A DNA stretch of 64,000 nucleotides from Nectonema munidae (taxonomy: Eukaryota; Nematomorpha; Nectonematoida; Nectonematidae), in the NCBI GenBank assembly GCA_030549495.1, contig JAUIRK010000916.1, positions 1,339,001-1,403,000 on the forward strand. Reading direction: 5' to 3'. The translations under genes and the position numbers were made by a program. Below, in pieces: positions 11,553 through 23,279 of this stretch; the first letter of the stretch is position 1, and each line of letters starts with the position of its first letter. The notes beneath the pieces were generated by a model that saw only the letters and a list, made by a program, of their open reading frames with translations, was not told where the DNA came from and did not search any database.

Positions 11553-11719
11553 GTTTTTTATATTCATTATTTTCCATCTTATCTTTCAATGCGCATATCT
11601 GTCAGAAATATTGTTTTTAAATATTTTTGAATTGGGTCAATATTTTTTAAAAAGTATTTTTTGAAATTCCTTCTTCCAAAATTATTTATATGGCATTTTT
11701 GTTTCATTTTTAACATTTC

Positions 11720-11865
11720 TTAAATCCTTTCAAGCTCAATGCGGCACCAGTGAGTGTCCCATAAATAAAATAACCTGTTTTGAATTACATAAAGGAAAAC
11801 TCATTTAAAAAGATAGCAGAGGATTTCTTTACAAAATCTGATGAGCTTTAAAAAAGTTAAATTCT
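11720..11865. mobile_element. Diverged TTAA MITE fragment
   Basis: The left end TTAAATCCTTTCAAGCTCAATG resembles the TTAACCC-TTTAAG-CCAATG ends of the family. The inside (AATGCGGCACC, later AAAATCTGATGAGCTTTAAAA) runs parallel to 750-860. The right limit is approximate. Confidence 0.4.
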
Positions 11866-12205
11866 TATCCTTTACTCTCAGTCTCAATGTTTTATATGGG
11901 AAATCAGAAAAATCGAATTGTGTTTAAAAATAAGACCGAGAATCTAATTCTAAAGTCTAAAATTATGCAGAATCTAAATATCACAAATGACAAAAATAGT
12001 AAATTTTACTTTATTTCTTTAGAAACTATTTTTTAAAATTTTGAGATGAAGTTACACGGAATGCCATTGATATCAAGGAAATTAGCTTGTGATAAAATAT
12101 TGTCTGATATTGGATTAGCAGGGTGTTAACCAGAGCGAAATGATCAAGATGAATTCAATACATGAGAAAGACGGAGGCGAAGAGAAATAAGAAAGAGGAA
12201 CATAC

Positions 12206-12331
12206 TTCTCCCTTTTGGAAGTCATAATCAAGCTTGAACTTGAGTCTTCCGAGCTTTTCAAAGGACTTTTCGGATTGTGCATCGTCATTGTCTTGTAGAT
12301 TCAATTCTAACTGCTCCATATCAGGCTGCAC
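12206..12331 (-). CDS. Syt1: Synaptotagmin-1, linker and start of C2A exon
   Basis: This 42-codon, phase-0 exon (residues 132-173) starts VQPDMEQLEL, matching the conserved KEKVQPDMEEL linker of insect Syt1 once joined to the preceding KEK. It then has an acidic stretch (NDDAQSEKSFEK) and GRLKFKLDYDFQKGE, the first beta strands of C2A. Borders are CTTTAG at the acceptor and GAA|GTATG at the donor. It lies only 58 bp from the transmembrane exon, while all other introns of the gene seen here are kilobases long. Confidence 0.95.
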
Positions 12332-12389
12332 CTAAAGAAAGATACAACGTTTGGAGAAGAGTGTGAAAAAGGGGGAATCAGTGTTTTGC
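12332..12389 (-). other. Syt1: 58-bp GC-AG intron of Syt1
   Basis: Between AAAAG and GTGCAGCC the spliced-out segment reads GCAAAAC at its 5' end and TTTCTTTAG at its 3' end. It has a pyrimidine-rich end and no GT donor that would keep frame. GC-AG introns are a known minority class handled by the major spliceosome. The protein join KEK|VQPDM is conserved, which supports this intron over an assembly artefact. Confidence 0.85.
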
Positions 12390-12565
12390 CTTTTCTTTTA
12401 GTCCAGCGCCCAAAACTTGCACTTGCTTCAAGTCGATGATGCCTTTCAAGCCTTTTTTCCCTTCCTTCCTCTTCTTGCGAAAAACCTTTCTGCAGCTGTA
12501 ATACAGGCAAATCAGGAAAAGAAGTCCTGAGAGTGCGCACACGCCAATCAAAGCCCAAGGAGGCA
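12390..12565 (-). CDS. Syt1: Synaptotagmin-1, transmembrane and polybasic linker exon
   Basis: The exon covers the end of split codon 73 and residues 74-131. It starts PPWALIG and gives one hydrophobic helix at about residues 76-96, which anchors the protein in the vesicle membrane. Cysteines at about 82, 92 and 97 are in or next to the helix, where synaptotagmins are palmitoylated. A lysine/arginine-rich segment follows (RKVFRKKRKEGKKGLKG), then DLKQVQVLG and KEK, close to the arthropod DLKSVQLLG...KEK linker. The acceptor is TTCGTTGCAG. The exon ends AAAAG and no GT lies nearby. The next bases are GCAAAAC, so splicing must use a GC donor to reach the VQPDM exon in frame. Confidence 0.92.
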
Positions 12566-15120
12566 CTGCAACGAATGAAATCAAACGAAATATAACTTTT
12601 CAAACACATCACGTTTTAAGATTAACATTTTACCAGTTGATTACATCTTAACTTAGAATGTACCAATTAATTGGAATCGGTAGAATTAGCCATTTCTTAA
12701 AGAATCGGTATAAGCGAAAACTAAAAAATACGCATTCTTTACCGGTTCTTTAATTTAATCAAAATTAAAACCTATGAACTTATTTATACAATGTAAAAAT
12801 ATATTTAAATAAATATTAAGTTTTAAATATCTAAATTATTTCAAAAATCTTTTTTTTATAAAAAATAAATAATTACTTTCCAAAACTACAGAAGAAAAGT
12901 TTTATTCCTAAAGATAAAATAATAATAATAAAAATTCGAACATTCTCATTTCTTTTTTTAGGAAATTTAAAAAATTATGCAAACGAGAATAGCTATCTTC
13001 TCCTTTTTCAACTCGTAGTAGAGAAGTGGAAGCAAAAGTGGATATTATCGCAAACCTAACCAAAAATATCCAAAGCTGCTTCTATTGCTTCACACTTTTC
13101 TGCTGCGAGTTGAAAAAGGCAATTTCCCTAAACAAAGAATATGTGAACGTTTGATTTTGTTTTCCTTTTATATTATACGACATTTATCTTTCTTATGTTC
13201 ATTCTCATTTGGTGTTATACCGATTACAATGGCAGCTGCTTATTTTTGTTTAATCGGAATCTGAAATTTTTTTATTATTCACCGATTTCTTGTCCCGAAG
13301 AGGTAGAGACTCTTTCATTTTGTTCAAATATTTCTGTAAATTATAAATATAGTATTACTTTGACAAACACGTATTCTTTAAATTCTATGTTTTTGAAATT
13401 CTTAAGTTTGAGCTCAAGAAAACGAAGAAGATACGCGGCATAGGAATGGGTATGCCCACGAAATAGAGATAATGATTAAACATTTAAAAAGAGTAAATGC
13501 AAAAATTTTAAAAATAAATTTGACAGCAAATATCTCAGAGTTAAATGTCTTTTGCGAGTTTCATGATGAAAGTAATGTTGTACAAAAAATTTCTGTTTAA
13601 TATTTCATTGGCCTAGCCATTTAAGTGTTATTTATCTTGGGATAATGACAAAAAATTTCTAAAGACAGTTGTCCTATATTTTGAAGTTTCGTGAAGATTT
13701 AATGTTTTTGTGCTCGTGAGTTGTACAAGTGAACGCAATTTTATTCTACCACAACACACCCTTCTTTCCTAAATCTTCATTTTGAAGCAACATCTTAACA
13801 TCTTGTATAGACTTTGAAGAAGGAGGCAACTTATAATACTCTTAACACCTTAATTTTTGGTAAATGATTAAAAAATTACTAGACACTAAGAAAAGTAGAC
13901 GTTCGACTTAATCTATAGTACATATCTAATTTATTGATAAAATATATGATAAAACTAACTCTCAACTCATAATTAAATAAAATATATAAAAAAGTTTGAA
14001 TTTTTGCTTTCAAAAACATTTTTTTTTACAAATTTCATAGAAAGATATTTTTGGCTTTTGAAAAAGAGATCTTAAATTAAAATTTTATTATAAGTTTTAA
14101 ATGAAACTTTGAGTGAATATCTAAAACAACGAGTTCCTAATTTTTTGTTTAGCAGTCATCAGCACAAATTTTTATTAAAATGTGGGTTTAGTAAAATAAT
14201 GAATGGGATATTTTTGACTGAATGGTCATAGAGTATTCAAATTATAGGGTTGGAAGTCCATGAGATTGAAAAACTTGGCGAACTCTGAATTAAAAATCTC
14301 GTTCCAGATAGATTTCATAAAAATCTTTCATTTGCTTCTTCTTTTTCCATCAGTCAAGCGTGCAAAATATCAGATAAATATTTTAGTATTACATTTTAAT
14401 CTTACTCATTTTATAATAAAAAAGTTATTGTACACGTGGCAATAATAAGGCAAAATGTCGAAAATGACGACTCTCTGTTCAAGTGCAACATTTCCTAAAA
14501 TGCCCCAAAAAAGTTAAGTACACCCTTCCTTTGCCTGCAGAGTTTGACACCTTAATTGCTCTCTGTTGCTTTGGACGTTTGGGAGTCATTTGGTGGATAT
14601 GTTATAATTAAAAACCTTTAGACATAATATCAAAATCATTGGATACATAATTGAGAGGCTGGCTTTCACAAATCGCGAAGGAAGTAAGGTTGTATGGACG
14701 CCAAGCCTCGAAACTCAAATAATGTGGCTTCGAATCTAACACTAGACCTTCTTTGTGATTAATTAGACATATTCAACGTATGAAAGCGCTGACTGAAGCA
14801 TGTTGCCTTTACCCAAATCTCAGTATTTAAAAGATTGTGCGAATTTAAGGATATCTTTTAGACAGTGTTAAAAAGTGTTAAGAATTCCGAAAATATTTAC
14901 ATGAAAAGTGAAGGAAAGCACAGATCTGAACTTTAAGAAACCTGCTCTGATTGCCTCTTGCCTACTTCACTCAATCTGTTTTTATCCGTGCTTCACATTT
15001 TTTTCTCTTTTATCCCTAATCAGATGAGATGGCTGCGTTAACGCTTAAGTAGCTGTTTTGTTACAAGTTAAAGAACTTACGTAATTTTAGTGAATGAAAA
15101 ATTACAAATAAAAAAGAGTA
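12566..15120. other. Start of the long first Syt1 intron
   Basis: AT-rich intron with no gene or clear transposon. About 12,680-12,765 has GAATCGGTA/ACCGGTTCTTTAA motifs loosely like the hAT-MITE debris near 370-470. The short frame at 13,195-13,443 has no domain. Confidence 0.45.
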
Positions 15121-15400
15121 ATCTTGTGTATGAAGTCGCGTGAGAGATCAGTGGTAAGAGCACTCACTGCTCAGCATGGTGATAGGCTGGCGTTGCTAAA
15201 TTTGAGATTAAGTGTTAATCATACCAATCAAATGTTAAGTTTAAGGCTCTTACTATCTACTAACGCCTTCATTGCTTTGCTTTGTGTCCCAGTGGATTCA
15301 ATCAAGCATTCACGTTTTATCTCATTTTATGGCTTTCCAAGCTTAGGCACTTTGCACGCTGGAGAAGAGTGAAACTACAGCACGGCCAGCGCACCATGCC
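15121..15400 (+). repeat. Possible tRNA-derived SINE
   Basis: GATCAGTGGTAAGAGCACTC at 15,149-15,168 resembles a tRNA A-box region (CTCAGTGGTAAGAGCACTC) and is followed by a GCATGGTG-like stretch. The B-box (GTTCGAATCC) is not intact. The tract to about 15,400 is less AT-rich than its surroundings. Only the head supports the call. Confidence 0.35.
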
Positions 15401-18400
15401 AATTTAATACTTATGAACAGCAACGTTATTCTTTCATCATTTGTGAGAATGAAATGTACTACTGACAAACTTGAAAAGACTTTAAAAGAGATATCTTAGG
15501 ATCAGCATCAATGCCATTGAGGCATAAAATTGGAGAAACGCTACCAAGTGACTTAACCAATCATAAATTACGCCGAGAAATGATTGGCTAAAAAAGTTAC
15601 TTTATTGCGAGTTTCGTGGGAAAAGCATGCATCAATTATAGATCCTCCACACAAGGCGAAGGAGGGGTTTCTACAATTAGCTTCATTTGCTATGAAACGC
15701 CATAAATGATACAATATTAGAAAAGGCTAATTTTTTTATAATATTATTCTATTCCATATTATTTTAAGTTAAACTGGCGAGTTGCACAGTTTTGAAAGGT
15801 ATAGAACCGTTTTATTCAAATTTTTGTACAATTTTTTAACATATTTCTTGAAAGCTTTAGATGTTTTGGATTATAATTTAATATTCAATATAAAGAAATT
15901 CTTGATATTAGAAAATGTATTTTTTAACTTGTATGCTAATGATTTTAAATATTAAGGTAAAAAGCTTAAAACTTTTAACTGGTATATTTATAATCAAACT
16001 AATTAACTTACTTACTTACAATCTCTTAGTTGACTAACTTACTTTAGAATAATTAACGGTAAAATAAATGAGTAAAAATGAAACAAAACATTAACTAAAA
16101 ACAGATAAATAATAACGATATATAAAAAACATATGAACATCAGCATATTTGGAACTGAAATTTTTAGATGTCTTTCTTTTTGTGTAAAATTTTTTATAGT
16201 TGTCTAACTTATAAGGCTAAGAAATTTCTTATTCTTATTAAACTTTCTTCGCTAGGACAATAATAAAGTTATACGAAAAAATGTAATTAAACTTAATTTC
16301 CCTTTAATTAGAAAGTATAAAGCCAAATTTTGATGTATTTTGTGTGTTTATAACGTTTTGTATAATTTATTGTGACATAATATTTATACAAATACTAGTT
16401 ATGCACAAAGATTTAAGAATAAATTCACAAATTTATTCTTTCAACTTTTTAAAAAAAATTGCTTTTCCATTTTTATCAAATTCAATTCGTATAATCGGAA
16501 TCAGCTTGACAAGAGGTACACGAACATATAAAATATACAAAAACTTTTCATAGGCCTCATGAACTAGAACCAAAATGATCTTTTAACGGTAACAACTGCG
16601 CAATTTTTATAGACATAATATAAGTCATACTTTCTTTTTCTGTTCTCACGTGTAGGTCAGTTATTAAAGGTTTGGAAAAAATTTGGACGCGTGTTCCCAT
16701 AAAAACATCACTTGTTTCAACCAAATATAAAGGCGGATAAAAAATTTAGATCTTTAGACCATAAAATCTGGTGTTCCCGTTATGCTTCTAAAATGCGAAA
16801 CTTAAAAGAGATCCCATAAAATCAAGATATATTTAAACTAAAAATTGGAAGATATGTCTGTCTATGTAATAATTTTGTATAAAAGTGTGATTTTGAGGTT
16901 CTATTTTCAAAGTGTGTCTAAAATGGCATATCTTCATTTAATTATGATCTAGAAGGATATAGACCAAAATGTAGTTTTCTTTCTCAGAAATGTAAAGAAT
17001 AAATGTTTCTTCCCTAAAACACAAACTAAGTAAATATTAAGACACAAAGCTAATAAAAAAACTAGCTAAAATTTTTATACTCGAATACTAACAATTTAAC
17101 TTATAATTGCTTAACTAATTAATTAATTAATTAATTAACTAACCAACTTAACTAACGTTAAATCACTAAAAATAATAAGTCTATTAAAAAAGAACATATG
17201 GATGGTATAAACAATTTTTCTTTTAGAATGCGCATACATTGAAAAATAATCGTTTTGTGCAAAAAATAATGAATATTCAAAAATTTTAGAATGCTATAAT
17301 AACAATCTAAAAATATAATTATGAAAATAAATATAATAATTGAATAAAGTACTTGTATCTATTTTAAAAATAAATTTTAAATATTTTTAGTAGAGTTGTG
17401 AGAAGATATAGCCCGATTTGATTTCACAAAAGTAAATTTTTTACTCAGGACACTAAAAAATGAAAATATCCAAAGGGTTTATATCCGTTATGAATGTTAA
17501 TGCATCCAAACAAAATTGTGAGGATCGAAAAATCCCTTTAGAAAAAATATATCAAGGGGAAATTCACTGCGAAAAAAATTTGGAAGAATCTCCTTGTCAT
17601 TATTATTTTAATACATTTTAATTTGTTCTTGTTCATGATTGGCATCTTATTTCATACCCCAACAGATCATACCTTGCACACGCTTACAATCTTTTATAGT
17701 GAAGTTCAACTTTGAAATAGCCATATGTTTTTGTATGAATGTCCAAAAATTAATTAAAGAATATTGGATGAAGTTATCCCTTTTTTAAATGATATCATCA
17801 TCATGTTGTGTAACGTTCTAAATTTTGGATCAGGATCATAGCTAGTATTCGCTCTTTTGTATTTGTTTCTTATAATGAAAATGGTGTATAGTTGTTAATT
17901 ATCAAGATATCAATATCTTTCTTGAAAAGCGTACTTTAGAAAAAGTAGATGCCGACTTGAGGACTCAGACACCACGGATTTTGAATATGGCAAAGAAGAA
18001 AAATACTTTTCTTCACTTCAGCCATTGAAAGAAGCATTTTTGAACGAGTAAACTGATTACTGAAGCATATGAAATGTGTTTCCCAACGTTGAAGAATACA
18101 CCGACAAATGAGAGACAAGTGAAAGAGGAAACCTAAAACTTCACATTTCTCTCGCATATGCATGCTTTTACATCTAACTTTTCTTTTGAAGAATTTACCT
18201 TTTAATGCTATCAAATATTTTTAAAAAGTTGTATGTATTTTGAAAAAAAATCCATATAAAACTAGAGGACGAGTTTTTAGCTTTATGGAATATTATTTGT
18301 CAAAATAAACTACGAAACTCTGAATAAAAATAAGGGTGCAATTTGACTTGAAGTTTGTAAAAATGGTAAATAAATTGTTAAAACACTGCTTCTAATTATC

Positions 18401-19240
18401 TTATCTACTCAAAGGTGAGCAATTCGGATTTCTTACAACTTTCTGGAATGGAGGCAGTGTATAATAAAGTTCTATTTTTTAAAAAATGTTTTATGGTAAC
18501 AAATTTTTAGAAATTGTTTCTGATAAATGTTTCCTAGAAATTTATCCCTAATATGACTGTCCTTAATTATTACACATATTAGTATATGCAGGACCGCAAC
18601 CAGAAAGGGGAGAGAGACGGCAGTTGACCCCCTAAATTCTTCAGATTAGAAGAAGAAGAAGATAAAGTATGAATGAACAAAGTTAAATAACTATACAGCA
18701 CTAAATGAATATATTACATGTAGCAGTGAAGTATGGATACTAATAATAATTCTGATAAAATTTCGAAAATATTAACAAGTAATTAGAATTATTTTATCAG
18801 CTTAGAAAAATCTTAGAACAAAAGAAGAAAAGAATCAAAGAAATAATGCAAATTATTATATACAAAAATAGAAAGAAGGATAAAAAGAATACAGGATATA
18901 GGTATTTAGGCACGCCGATTGTAAGCTTTTTTAGATTCCCTCCTAAAAAATTTCTGTTTACGGTCTTGAGTATATGCAGTAAGTAATGTATGTATTATCA
19001 CTAAAAAAGAATTTTTACAAGTTCGCCACGAAACTAACTACCAATAATAAAAATTCTTTATATTTATCCTGAATGCGAAGATTTTAGGTGAATTTAAAGT
19101 TTACTTATTGCCGTAGTTTTGAATTTTAATTAGTTGTCTCTCCCTCCCCACCCCTCCTTCTATTTTTTGACATGGTCTTATCAGTGGCCTAGCAAGACCA
19201 TCGGGGGAAACAATATTTATATATCGTATAATGTATATGT
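15401..19240. other. Syt1 intron, low-complexity AT-rich
   Basis: Includes an (AATT)n-like run at about 17,110-17,150 and several TAACT/TTACT-rich tracts. I see no splice-supported exon. The minus-strand frame at 17,936-18,214 has no domain I know. A GCAGGACCGCAACCAGAAA motif at about 18,591 recurs in similar form at 29,548 (CAGAGGTCCGCAGCCAGAAA), which suggests an unnamed dispersed repeat. Confidence 0.45.
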
Positions 19241-19244
19241 AGGC

Positions 19245-19625
19245 CTGTTCACTGTCCGGTTCAAGACCCATTAAAACCGGTTATAGTGGTTCACTAATTC
19301 CCTTAATTTTTGTAGTCTATAAATATTATAGGTCGGTTGAAACTATAGACGGTATAGTCCAGTCCTAGTCTGCTTATTATGAGGAACAGACGGGAATTTC
19401 AGCAGGTTTATATACAATACAGTAAAACATTTATACAACAAATTGACATTGTACGGTTTTTCAGGTAGACCAAAAGCTGTTCAATTAAAAATCACAATTA
19501 AGCAGAGATAGTTATGAGAACTTCTGTTCACGGTTCGATTCAGGATCGGTTAAACCGGTTCTATTGGTTCAGTCCTTAATTTCTGTAGTACGGTATACGA
19601 TCTGGTCCTTAGATACTTAGGTACG
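19245..19625. repeat. Two diverged direct copies of a GGTTCA-rich unit
   Basis: About 19,247-19,325 (TGTTCACTGTCCGGTTCA, later AAAACCGGTTATAGTGGTTCA and a TTAATTTTTGTAGT stretch) and 19,512-19,595 (CTGTTCACGGTTCGATTCA, later TAAACCGGTTCTATTGGTTCA and TTAATTTCTGTAGT) share order and sequence. They are about 265 bp apart. The origin is unknown. Confidence 0.55.
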
Positions 19626-19720
19626 GTTCAAAATATACGCACTCTAGTTCACTAAATGTGGACTAGGGATTTGGATATTATGAGCTCTGGAGTGACTAGG
19701 ATCAGACTTTGAAGGCTAAG

Positions 19721-19991
19721 CCCCCCCCCCCCCCCCCCCCCCCCCCAACTCAGATTCAGAGCCCCCCCCCCCCAACCTAATATATTTTGATATCAATAAA
19801 GGGTTCAAAAAATGGTTTATTTTTAGACTATATATAAAAATTTGGTACTTATTAGTTATCTCCCTCTCACTTTAAAATTTTTTTCAGTAATTTACTAAAA
19901 AATTTTTTTGAATGGGGGAGAGATAACCCATAAGTACCAAAAAAATTTTTGTGAAAATATTTAGCCCCCCCCCCCCCCCCCCCCCCCCCCC
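19721..19991. repeat. Poly-C blocks around an inverted repeat
   Basis: Runs of C occur at 19,721-19,746, 19,762-19,773 and 19,965-19,991. Between the last two lies an imperfect inverted repeat: TTTGGTACTTATTAGTTATC at 19,841 against AGATAACCCATAAGTACCAA at 19,921, with arms of about 45-50 bp. CTAGCTACGGGCCTG follows on the right, a phrase common at the edges of dispersed repeats. Assembly length of the C runs may be unreliable. Confidence 0.8.
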
Positions 19992-20165
19992 ACAATTGAA
20001 AAGTCCTAGCTACGGGCCTGCTTTGAATAGGTCTATGAATGTAACATAAAAATATATGTATATGTAAATGTATATATAAAAAACAGAAATAGTTGTTTTA
20101 AACTAAGAAAGCCTCTTTATAGTGAACACATCAATATAATGAACAGAGTTATTGATTTCCTAGAG

Positions 20166-20458
20166 CATTGTTTCTCAACCTTTTTTTCTCAACGCCCCCT
20201 TTAGACTTTTTTTATTTTTGTACGCCCCCTTTGCCAATTGAAATCATACCCCCATATAATTATCAAAGAATGAATTTGATCTCATCGATACTGAGCATCA
20301 AATATTTTTATTGTGCTTTAAATTTTACTATATTCATTCTCCCAAAAAAACTATAGTTTCTCCCTTTTAAAACATTTTCATTCCTTGCTCCTTCTTTAAC
20401 TAACTGGTCTGTGCCGCCTCTAGTAATTTGTTCGCGCCCCACCGGTTAAGAATCCATG
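20166..20458. mobile_element. hAT-type MITE, perfect target duplication
   Basis: It starts CATTGTTTCTCAACC and ends GGTTAAGAATCCATG. Both ends are flanked by TCCTAGAG (20,158-20,165 and 20,459-20,466), an exact 8-bp duplication. The inside has CGCCCCCTTT near the left and GCGCCCCACC near the right. No coding capacity. The preserved duplication suggests a younger insertion than most here. Confidence 0.9.
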
Positions 20459-20466
20459 TCCTAGAG

Positions 20467-23270
20467 CAGATATGTATATTCGTAATATATGAAATTTAAT
20501 TAAAAGTACAGGGTCAGCACTAGTAGGTACGTATAGCGTACTCGGCATGAAAGGGAGTGAATAGAAGAGGGTGTGAGTATTATTTATTATGATTAATATA
20601 ATAAAATGTATGAAATTTTTATTGAAAATAAATTACCAGTATATCTACACACACACAAGCGTTACAAAGTACTGGCAGAGAATTTAAATATGCCAAATTT
20701 AATTAGATCAAAGACATAGTAAAATTGTAGTTAATTAATTTACGCGACTTGGATTAGTCTTATCTGGAATACCAATGTGTCATTCAAGGAATAGTGAGTT
20801 TGATCAAGGGTTATAGTAACGTGTGCACTTGCGTCATACCCGAAGCTATACTACATCCTGTGTTGTGAACAAATATTACTTACAAAACTAAGTGTTTCAT
20901 TAGTTCAAACATGATCTTATAATGCCCATGACACTTCCTCTCACGCCCTTCCTATACCAGTATTGTTGAATATATGCTAAATGCAAAAGATCATTGTGAG
21001 TAATAATCTCTTGGATTTTCTGAAAATGCATTATCAATCAATATTAAGCACTCTCTGATTTTGCGCTTAAAATTTAAAGGATTTAAAAAAAGTTTGTCGT
21101 TATCAAAAACTGTATACGATCACTCGATATTATACAGGGACATCACTCACATAATTGATAAATGAAAATATAGCATTGATTGTTAACAGATTTGTTATAG
21201 TTTCCCATTTCTCTTGAACTCACAGCAACATCTAGTAGAAATTAATTTACCATAAGAAATTCTGAAAGTTAAACAACTCTTTCCTTTTTAAATCAAGGAA
21301 ATCCTTTTCTCGCTTCTGTTTAATTTTGTTTCACAATAGGTTTTTATATGCCAGTAGAGGGATTTTTAATCTCTTTGTTTTTCTATACCCCTAGACAGGG
21401 TACTCACATGCCTATGTAACGAGCCATAGCCAAAGTTCTAGATGCATTAAAGTTCTAGTGACACCCCACGCTGTCAAGTTTCAGATCTAACAATTACATT
21501 AACATTTTTTATTATACTACTACGAGAAAAGTTCTGAATAACACCCTTAAAATTCATCTCCATTAGATATGATAGCAAATTTTAAGAGTTTTCTCTCCTA
21601 TCTAAACCTATTCAATCGAATATATCTCCCTAAAAACTATCATCCGGGGGTATATGCCCCCTCTGCTCCCAGACCGGCTATGTAAATAATATCTCTTTAT
21701 CGTATTTAATTTTCATATTTTCATACTTTTTTGATTTCTCTTTTCTCATCCTAAAAGATTTGTTATTTTTCCTTAAGGATTTAAGATACAAACTTTACAG
21801 GCTTCTAATATGTCAGTATGTCAATTGTGCGTACAAAGTACATCTTTAATTGGAAATAGAAGAAAAATTTAAGTCAACTTAAAATATCATTAAAAATACT
21901 AAATACAAAGTTTTCCATTAAATCCAGTAAGTGTAAATTTTATGTGGTATAAAAATGCCCAGGCGTTAATTGGAACGTTTGGCTAATTTCGGTAAAAATT
22001 TCGGTAATTCTAATGTAAAAGAAAGGAGACGTGTTAAGTTAAATATTGTTTGTGACGTGTCGGTACTCCTTGGATATCATGGTCCTATGGCAATGCTGAG
22101 TCCATGTTCTTTTCATCCAATTAACAACCCGCTGACGATAACGTGTACTGCATATCTATATTTAATTTTCAAGAATTGACATAAGCTTAGAGATAGATAC
22201 AATGTAGACGTGTTAATAATGATAAATCAAGCATTTTGGTGCTATAATTTTTAATGTTTGTTGTTCTTCGCATTTTTAAGCATATATCTGACAGAAATAC
22301 ATGGCTTCCATTCACTAACAAAATTGCAATCCATAAAATGGCTGATTATATCAAGGCGATAATCGACAAAAATGGCAGAAATCGATCAATAGACACATCA
22401 TCAAAAAGACTTTTTCTACAATTAAATAACCTTGGCAAAGTTATTCCTTTCCACGAAGAAAAACTTCTAAAAAATTGAATGAAGAAGAAATATGCTAAAT
22501 GAAACATAAAAAAATACATAGCATAGCAAATAAGCTTTCTTTGTGGAGCAACAGACTGAATCATTTTGAGAAGAATCCAACTTTATTTATATAGAGTCAA
22601 AAATGTTTTATACAACTGTCTGAACCGATTAACTTCAATTCTTCTCAATTTATCCTGATTGAGGTATTCTACTTTTATTACCAACCATGTTTCACAAAGA
22701 CGATGTGTTTTTGGCGATCTGAATTTTATTAGAAGTGGATGCCTTCATTCACGGTTGGTAAACCCTCATTTGAGGGATAAGTTTAAAATCCGCAGTTATC
22801 TTAAAGTTCCCCCCTCCCTCTTTAAGACTTTGTTGAGCAGTGTGATGTCATGTGTGCTTAAATATCTACAATCCCATTAAAAAAGGAAGCTGAGGATTAG
22901 ACTTCAAAATTTAGGTTCTTAAATGCATAAGTCGCTTTTATAACCCGTTCCAACACTTTTATGATGGAATGTTTCATAAATATAAAATTCTCAACTTAAA
23001 GTATTTTGCAGATGAAGTAAAATTAGTTGCGCGGGAGTAGTGTAAAGATAAATAAGTAAAAAATGTTAGTTGTGCAAACAAGGTGCTAAATAGAAGGTGA
23101 AATCTTAGTAAGATATTTTGAGAAATTTTACTAAGTCGAGCAAGTGGCACTTTATGAAATAACAAAATACGTATTAGCTTGTTTCAATAATATTTTCGTT
23201 GAAATTTGCAAACTTTGAAAACAAGTTTCGGCTCATAAAATATACACCACAGTTACACCATATTACACAA
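20467..23270. other. Syt1 intron, nothing firm
   Basis: AT-rich intron. A GGGGGTATATGCCCCC palindrome at about 21,644-21,661 is part of an unclassified repeat. The frame at 22,254-22,478 gives 74 residues with no domain I recognise and no splice support. Confidence 0.45.
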
Positions 23271-23279
23271 CGACGACGG

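Noticed and set aside
12307-12612. Alternative minus-strand frame of 101 codons
   Set aside because: It overlaps the transmembrane exon in another frame. The synaptotagmin frame is supported by conservation and splicing.
17936-18214. Minus-strand ORF of 92 codons in the long Syt1 intron
   Set aside because: No recognised motif. Composition like neighbouring random frames.
22254-22478. ORF of 74 codons before the LINE
   Set aside because: Not a LINE domain I can recognise, no splice support and no flanking ends.
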